Shown here: positions 62,887 through 64,000 of the stretch, piece by piece
Layout of the letters: every line of letters begins with the position of its first letter
Position numbering within the stretch: the stretch's first letter is position 1
Source of the DNA: Prescottella agglutinans
GTDB taxonomy: Bacteria > Actinomycetota > Actinomycetes > Mycobacteriales > Mycobacteriaceae
Length of the DNA stretch: 64,000 nt
NCBI RefSeq assembly: GCF_004011865.1
Contig: NZ_RKLP01000011.1
Location: 207,590-271,589, forward strand
Direction of reading: 5' to 3'
The notes under the pieces: model-generated
Told to the model about the DNA's origin: nothing
The model's database searches: none
Seen by the model: the letters and a program-made list of their open reading frames with translations, nothing else
Translations under genes and position numbers: made by a program

Positions 62887-63750
62887 TCAGAATCCCGGGC
62901 CCGGAACCGCCACCCGCAGCCGTCGGATCGCCCCGCCGCCGATGCGGAGCGCCTCCTCCGGGACCCACGTGTCGGCGGTGCACACGAACAGGTCCCGGCC
63001 GTCGGCGCCGCCGAGCGCGACCGCGTACGGATGCGGCACCGCGATCCGCGCGGTGATCTCGCCGCCCACGCTCACCCGGATCACCTCCTGGCTGAACGGG
63101 GACGCCACCCACACCCCGCCCTCGGCGTCGAGCGCGATGCCGTCCGGCATCACGTGCGGGTCGTCGAACTCGACGAGCACCCGGCGGTTCACCAGGCTGC
63201 CGTCGGTCTCGATCGTGAACGCCGACAGCCGTCCGGGCGTCGCCCGTGTCTCCGCGACGATCAGCGTCGCGCCGTCCGGCGTGATCGCCATCCCGTTGGC
63301 GAACAGCATCTGCTCCGCCACGACGTGCGCGGTGCCGTCGGGTTCGACCATCGCCAGATCGGCGGGGAACGGGGGTGCCGGAGGCGCGCTGTCGTCGCCG
63401 TAGTTGCCGATGTACGCGCGTCCGGTCGTGCCGTCGACCGCCATGTCGTTGAGGTGCCACGACGCGATGGCGTGGAGGTCCGCGTGCGGGGTCAGCGTGC
63501 CGGCGTCGTCGACGGCGTAGATCCTGCGTTCCTGCACGGACGCGACCAGCAGGCGGCCGTCGGGCAGGAACCCCAGGCCGGCGGGCTCTCCCGGCACCTC
63601 GACGACCTGCTCGAGGTCGCCGGTCGCCGGGTCGAGGCGCAGGACGACGCCGCGGTAGATGTCGGAGAACCACAGGCGGCCCTCCCGCCAGCGTGGGCAC
63701 TCGGGAAACGCCAGGCCCGACGCGATGGTCTCGATTGTGATGTCCGTCAT
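62887..63750 (-). CDS. SMP-30/gluconolactonase-like lactonase
   Basis: 287 residues, six-bladed propeller. Metal ligands: Glu in F-P-E-C-P-R-W (Glu17), Asn in L-F-A-N-G-M-A-I, Asp in M-P-D-G-I-A-L-D. N-D-M-A-V-D and G-N-Y-G are also family features. It should hydrolyse a lactone or ester in the cytoplasm. A KstR2-like site sits 16 bases before the ATG, tying it to the KstR2-like regulon and so perhaps to a steroid-type lactone. Confidence 0.88.
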   Translation of the reverse strand: MTDITIETIASGLAFPECPRWREGRLWFSDIYRGVVLRLDPATGDLEQVVEVPGEPAGLGFLPDGRLLVASVQERRIYAVDDAGTLTPHADLHAIASWHLNDMAVDGTTGRAYIGNYGDDSAPPAPPFPADLAMVEPDGTAHVVAEQMLFANGMAITPDGATLIVAETRATPGRLSAFTIETDGSLVNRRVLVEFDDPHVMPDGIALDAEGGVWVASPFSQEVIRVSVGGEITARIAVPHPYAVALGGADGRDLFVCTADTWVPEEALRIGGGAIRRLRVAVPGPGF

Positions 63751-63765
63751 AGCTCAACCATACCT

Positions 63766-63779
63766 AGCGAGCGCTTGGT
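63766..63779 (-). promoter_or_regulatory. KstR2-like operator upstream of the SMP-30 gene
   Basis: On the plus strand AGCGAGCGCTTGGT fits AnCAAGnnCTTGnT with one mismatch. It agrees at 16 of 21 positions with the site upstream of the TetR gene when the two are aligned. Confidence 0.5.
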
Positions 63780-63811
63780 CGATGGGGTGGTGAAACGGGT
63801 CGGAAATACAG

Positions 63812-63845
63812 CGACGCCGCGCCCGGAAGACCGAGCGCGGCGTCG
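63812..63845 (-). terminator. Terminator after the superoxide dismutase gene
   Basis: Arms CGACGCCGCGC (63812-63822) and GCGCGGCGTCG (63835-63845), 12-base loop, followed on the minus strand by TGTATTTCC. It lies 32 bases after the sod stop. Confidence 0.7.
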
Positions 63846-63876
63846 AAGGGATGCTCCGGCGGAGCGATCTCGTGGA

Positions 63877-64000
63877 TCAGGCGGGGACGATGAGTCCGGC
63901 CGTCTGGGTGCGTGCCTTGGCGAAGCGGTCGGCGACGTCGGCCCAGTTGACGATGTTCCAGAAGGCGTTGACGTAGTCGCCCTTGACGTTCTGGTAGTCG
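63877..64000 (-). CDS. Superoxide dismutase (Fe/Mn), C-terminal end
   Basis: Only the last 41 codons are in the window. They read [21 protein letters not shown] and end near G-L-I-V-P-A, the classic Fe/Mn-SOD C-terminus. The metal His/Asp ligands lie outside, so Fe or Mn use cannot be read; mycobacteriales usually use Fe or Mn. It is encoded near the manganese exporter and nrdF. Confidence 0.93.
   Translation of the reverse strand, partial: DYQNVKGDYVNAFWNIVNWADVADRFAKARTQTAGLIVPA

Overview
The window is high-GC actinobacterial DNA with dense genes, many GTG and TTG starts and frequent 4-base ATGA/GTGA overlaps. DUF3558 lipoproteins, a KstR2-like TetR regulator with hsa-type steroid genes, a mycofactocin-SDR relative and a class Ib NrdF point to a mycolate-containing member of the Mycobacteriales, most like Rhodococcus/Prescottella. 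The genus is an inference. I saw no rRNA, tRNA, CRISPR array or transposase.

Layout. (1) 1-557 is the end of an aldehyde dehydrogenase gene, closed by a terminator. (2) 712-17799 is a catabolic island. On the minus strand lie a PucR-type regulator, a three-gene SsuABC/TauABC-type ABC importer and an AcoR-like regulator that has lost the sigma54 features. Divergently on the plus strand lie ribBA, an IclR regulator, a luciferase-like monooxygenase, a FAH-family hydrolase, a divergent AroQ-like protein, a flavin reductase, both subunits of a 3-oxoacid CoA-transferase, an acyl-CoA ligase and a decayed SDR. The genes read as uptake of a small molecule, attack by a two-component flavin monooxygenase with its own flavin supply, hydrolysis, and CoA activation. 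The substrate is unknown. (3) 17849-26444 holds a two-component system, a carboxylesterase, a DHA2-type exporter, an SPW-repeat membrane protein, small unknowns and an SDR. (4) 26698-29078 is a three-gene WxL-like surface-protein cassette. (5) 29089-34242 holds CopD/CopC/YcnI copper-linked genes, two unknowns and a TM0106-type RecB-like nuclease, followed by a gene for a 27-residue hydrophobic peptide and a strong terminator.

(6) 35452-42647 is a tightly overlapping five-gene operon: SWIM zinc finger, DUF5691, MoxR-type AAA+, DUF5682 and VWA. Its biological role is not established as far as I know, and it is the best candidate here for an undescribed system. (7) 43126-54104 holds RidA, a patch of small unknown and immunity-like proteins, a tandem duplication of a helical protein plus DUF3558 lipoprotein pair, a PadR regulator with a palindromic operator, and a locus resembling HbpS-SenS-SenR. 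(8) 53265-59449 (minus) is an hsaD-hsaA-hsaC-like meta-cleavage operon followed by the KstR2-like regulator, an amidase and an unknown gene. (9) 59739 to the end holds nrdF, a nitrobindin-like gene, a TMEM165/GDT1-family exporter behind a yybP-ykoY manganese riboswitch with a readable translational switch, an SMP-30 lactonase with a KstR2-like site in front, and the end of a superoxide dismutase gene.
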